Under the pieces are notes generated by a model that was not told the DNA's origin, made no database searches, and worked only from the letters and a program-made list of their open reading frames with translations. 64,000 nt of DNA. It comes from Turicibacter sanguinis (lineage in GTDB: Bacteria; Bacillota_I; Bacilli_A; MOL361; Turicibacteraceae). The first letter of the stretch is position 1. Each line of letters starts with the position of its first letter. Position numbers and translations under genes: made by a program. Below are positions 63,441 through 64,000 of the stretch, piece after piece. The stretch spans positions 747,001 to 811,000 of the forward strand of contig NZ_CP053187.1 in assembly GCF_013046825.1 (NCBI RefSeq), read 5' to 3'.

Positions 63441-63740
63441 TGGATGAACACATAAAACTTTTTAAAAAAATATAAATCTTACTTAAAAACAAATAATTTT
63501 CAATGAGATTTCTATTATAACTACTTATATGGTGCCAGCCATAAAATAGTCAACCAATCTCCAATTTATAATAAATAATCAATTACTTTATTAAGGCTAG
63601 TAACCTGACCCTTGAACCTAGTACCCTACTAAAATTAATTTGTCGTTGTATAAGTTAATAACTTAACTAATATAATTCAAATAAATATTTAAAATTTATA
63701 TCACTATTTTAGGAAAGTGACCATCCTTACATATTTTTGA
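63441..63740. other. AT-rich stretch without a gene
   Basis: No coding frame, tRNA or clear promoter. It contains a small inverted repeat (AAGTTA-A-TAACTT near 63653) and a TAGTACCCTACTA palindrome near 63619. Nothing else stands out before the repeats begin. Confidence 0.6.
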
Positions 63741-64000
63741 TTACACACACTTGTTGTCATTGTTTTAGGCCCATGACCTGCCTCGCACACTTTAATCTAC
63801 ACACACAATTTTAACTTTCTGGATTTTACACACACTCGTTGTCACTGTTTAGGTCAGCAACTTACCTCGCACACTTTTTTTCTACACACACACTTTTAAC
63901 TTTCTGGATTTTACACACACTCGTTGTCATTGTTTTAGGCCCATGACCTGCCTCGCACACTTTAATTTACACACACAATTTTAACTTACTGGATTTTACA
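63741..64000. repeat. 85-bp tandem repeat array, continues past the window
   Basis: Units begin at 63741, 63826, 63911 and 63996 (partial), each exactly 85 bases. Each starts TTACACACAC, then TTGTTGTC or TCGTTGTC, CCTCGCACACTTT in the middle and a second TACACACAC run, ending CTGGATT. Units 1 and 3 are nearly identical (about three differences); unit 2 differs through its centre (GGTCAGCAACTTA in place of GGCCCATGACCTG). Confidence 0.95.

Noticed and set aside
63741-64000. CRISPR array
   Set aside because: The 85-bp units are repeated in full with no unique spacers, and no cas gene is present.
1-64000. tRNA or rRNA genes, transposases, phage genes
   Set aside because: No tRNA T-arm/acceptor pattern, rRNA stretch, transposase or integrase frame was found on either strand.

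Overview
This window is chromosomal DNA from a low-GC, Gram-positive-type bacterium (Bacillota). Strong AGGAGG-type ribosome sites, frequent TTG/GTG starts, hairpin-plus-T terminators after most genes, PyrR/purine/Mn leader RNAs, lipoproteins with LxGC-type lipoboxes, a sortase and MecA-like penicillin-binding proteins all point that way. Gene content (AdhE, formate/nitrite-type channel, rubrerythrin, a flavodiiron protein carrying its own rubredoxin and reductase) suggests an anaerobic, oxygen-defending fermenter. The overall flavour resembles Turicibacter or another gut Bacillota, but that is an inference from gene style and was not tested.

Layout. 1-3300: pyrimidine block on the minus strand (pyrC partial, pyrB, uraA/pyrP) behind a consensus promoter and PyrR attenuator. 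3340-6021: HD hydrolase and Xaa-Pro aminopeptidase. 6137-12767: two paralogous proteins of unknown function flank a divergent pair of yidC insertase genes and an FNT channel. 13014-20794: four-module flavodiiron protein, AdhE, and a lipoprotein class B PBP. 20861-28410: GH29 fucosidase, dxs, a SnoaL-like protein, guaA, and pbuG behind a guanine riboswitch. 28553-34270: RDD and VanZ membrane proteins, M42 peptidase, dusB, and an mntP-cation antiporter operon behind a manganese riboswitch. 34437-41849: DUF1659/DUF2922-like small proteins, a degraded gene, a phosphodiester glycosidase-type protein, the folP-folB-folK operon, rubrerythrin and galU. 42110-51157: a YjcZ-like micropeptide, a free-standing group I intron, a TPR-like membrane protein, paired methyltransferase-like genes, an LRAT-like protein, a CpsB-type phosphatase, a Cys-rich protein under a CRP/FNR-type operator, and sortase D. 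51366-55627: a candidate structured RNA and a Fur-box-controlled siderophore ABC transporter divergent from a one-domain AraC regulator. 56055-63069: nucleotide pyrophosphatase, hslO, ftsH, hpt, tilS. 63190-64000: a second structured RNA candidate and an 85-bp tandem repeat running off the window.

Themes. Nucleotide supply is unusually well represented: pyrBC/pyrP, guaA, pbuG and hpt, with PyrR and guanine attenuation. Metal handling (Mn export, Fe import with Fur boxes) and oxygen/peroxide defence (flavodiiron protein, rubrerythrin) are the other coherent themes. The most unusual material is non-coding: the group I intron at about 42433-42787, the multi-helix RNA at about 51366-51650, the hairpin-rich RNA at about 63190-63440, and the 85-bp repeats. 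Several intergenic stretches hold visibly decayed coding sequence. No tRNA, rRNA, CRISPR array, transposase or phage gene was seen.
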